A stretch of 30,454 bases of DNA, from contig CAXKVV010000966.1 of the NCBI GenBank assembly GCA_964058805.1, forward strand, positions 1-30,454, written 5' to 3'. Position 1 is the stretch's first letter. Every line of letters starts with the position of its first letter. A program made the translations under genes and the position numbers. The notes under the pieces were generated by a model. That model saw only the letters and a list, made by a program, of their open reading frames with translations, did no database searches and was not told the origin of the DNA. This DNA is from Schoenoplectus triqueter. Taxonomy: Eukaryota; Streptophyta; Magnoliopsida; Poales; Cyperaceae. Positions 29,440-30,454 of the stretch are shown here, in pieces.

Positions 29440-30454
29440 AGGTTTTACAATCTGACAACTTAATAAGAAAATTTTCTACTATATATCGCGGGATTTGTCT
29501 AGTTCCGAGTCGCCGGGAAGATGTGTGAAAAAAATTAAAAAGAAAGAAAAATAAAAGAAATTAGAGCTGTTAGTTAGATTTCATTCTAACAAAATAGTTT
29601 TCAAATAAATAAGTAAAAATATAAAATTGTTGAATATATTCGATAAATTTTCACAAATATATTTCTTAAATACTAAAAATATATATAATAATAATATAAT
29701 TAAATATGATTATTTTTAAAAAATAATACTAAAAAAAATAGATCATGATAAAAGTTAAATTGTACCTCAAGTAATACACATCTATTTTAAATAAGAATAG
29801 AAAAAATATTTATAAACCATTAAATTTAAATAGATAAAAAAATATAAATAAAATCAATCACAAAAAGTGATGATGTAATATTTTTAAAAAGCTTATAGAC
29901 TTATACCATTAAGAATTAACTTGGTCAAAATAAGAACGCACATAAGAAATTAATGAGAACTAATTAAATGAAACACGTCAAAGTTCTGGCAACTTGGATT
30001 GAAGGAATGGACATCCATTAATCATAATTTGATTTAGACAAGTCTTGCTGCCTACTGTGCTGGGATCTTGTGAGCTGAAAAGTAAATAAAGAAATAAATT
30101 ATGTGGAGAAGACGAAATGTTCGTCTCCAGATAATGAGATATCCGTATTGCGGATAAGACCTTTTACTCTTTGCAAAATAAAGCGTCTAAAGCGTGTAAA
30201 ATATGAAAAATTGGGACCTACACCTCAACAAATAATACGCCGTTAACCCTTTTTAAACATGGATTATGAGTGGAGGCATAGTTTTAGACATTTAGTGTTA
30301 AACATAGACCACTAATTTTGTCCGGAGCCTAGAAAATGTCCTATTTGGAGTTGCAGCGTGCGCATTTGGTCAAACTTTCGTTGATTCAACGAAAGTACAA
30401 AACCACCCTCGAGGAATTTTCTATATGAACCCCAATATATATATGGAAAGAACA
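29440..30454 (+). promoter_or_regulatory. Copy B of the duplicated upstream block, running off the window
   Basis: Matches copy A (26155-26635) in order and orientation: GGTTTTACAATCTGACA (29441-29457), TGGTCAAAATAAGAA (about 29921), TTGCAAAATAAAGCGT (about 30171), GGAGGCATAGTTTTAG (about 30272), TAATTTTGTCCGGAGCCTAG (30313-30332), and GCAGCGTGCGCATTTGGTCAAA (about 30352). About 430 bp (roughly 29485-29915), unmatched in copy A, splits it. CTATATGA near 30421 is a possible TATA element. By spacing in copy A, a start codon is expected about 80-100 bp beyond the window. Confidence 0.7.

Noticed and set aside
1..30454. CRISPR arrays, bacterial operons, rRNA or a novel defence-like system
   Set aside because: No regularly spaced identical repeats, no bacterial-type gene clusters and no rRNA segments; all sizeable coding signals are plant genes or plant transposons.

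Overview
This window looks like nuclear DNA of a flowering plant. It is AT-rich, long stretches have no gene, and it carries plant transposable elements: a CACTA (En/Spm) element with a Ptta-type ORF, two Ty1/copia retrotransposons and foldback MITEs. The one clearly intact host gene is an intronless SUPERMAN-type C2H2 zinc-finger gene with the plant QALGGH finger. Nothing bacterial or viral is visible. The species cannot be named from sequence alone.

Layout, left to right. 1-6229: right-hand part of a CACTA transposon. It holds a decayed, spliced ORF1 on the minus strand (238-1545), a CATTCAA-rich repeat tract, about 2.4 kb of unclassified repeat-like DNA, two clusters of subterminal repeats, and the outer terminus TTTTCTTGTAGTG at 6217-6229. 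6230-7990: the zinc-finger gene (CDS 6975-7790) with its upstream and downstream flanks. 7995-12545: a structurally complete but coding-dead Ty1/copia element on the minus strand, with two LTRs, an ATAAA target duplication, PBS and PPT. It lies about 200 bp downstream of the zinc-finger stop codon and reads towards that gene. 12551-16640: non-coding DNA with two MITEs lying in TA/GA microsatellites and a degenerate CCCGACCC-type minisatellite. 16645-22186: an older Ty1/copia element on the plus strand with only its 3' LTR, many stop codons and altered catalytic residues. 22190-26150: gene-poor DNA with small repeats. 26155-27640: remains of a phytocyanin-like gene (signal-peptide exon, repeat insertion, GPI-type C-terminal exon) with its upstream region. 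29440-30454: a second, diverged copy of that same upstream region, running off the right edge.

How it fits together. The only gene likely to make a working protein is the SUPERMAN-type factor, which has one DNA-binding finger and a C-terminal EAR repression motif. The most informative structure is on the right. A roughly 500 bp block upstream of the broken phytocyanin gene is repeated about 3.7 kb further on. This implies a tandem phytocyanin family whose next member should begin within about 100 bp of the right edge. The rest is a record of transposon insertion and decay, much of it consistent with C-to-T / G-to-A loss (repeated Trp codons turned into stops).
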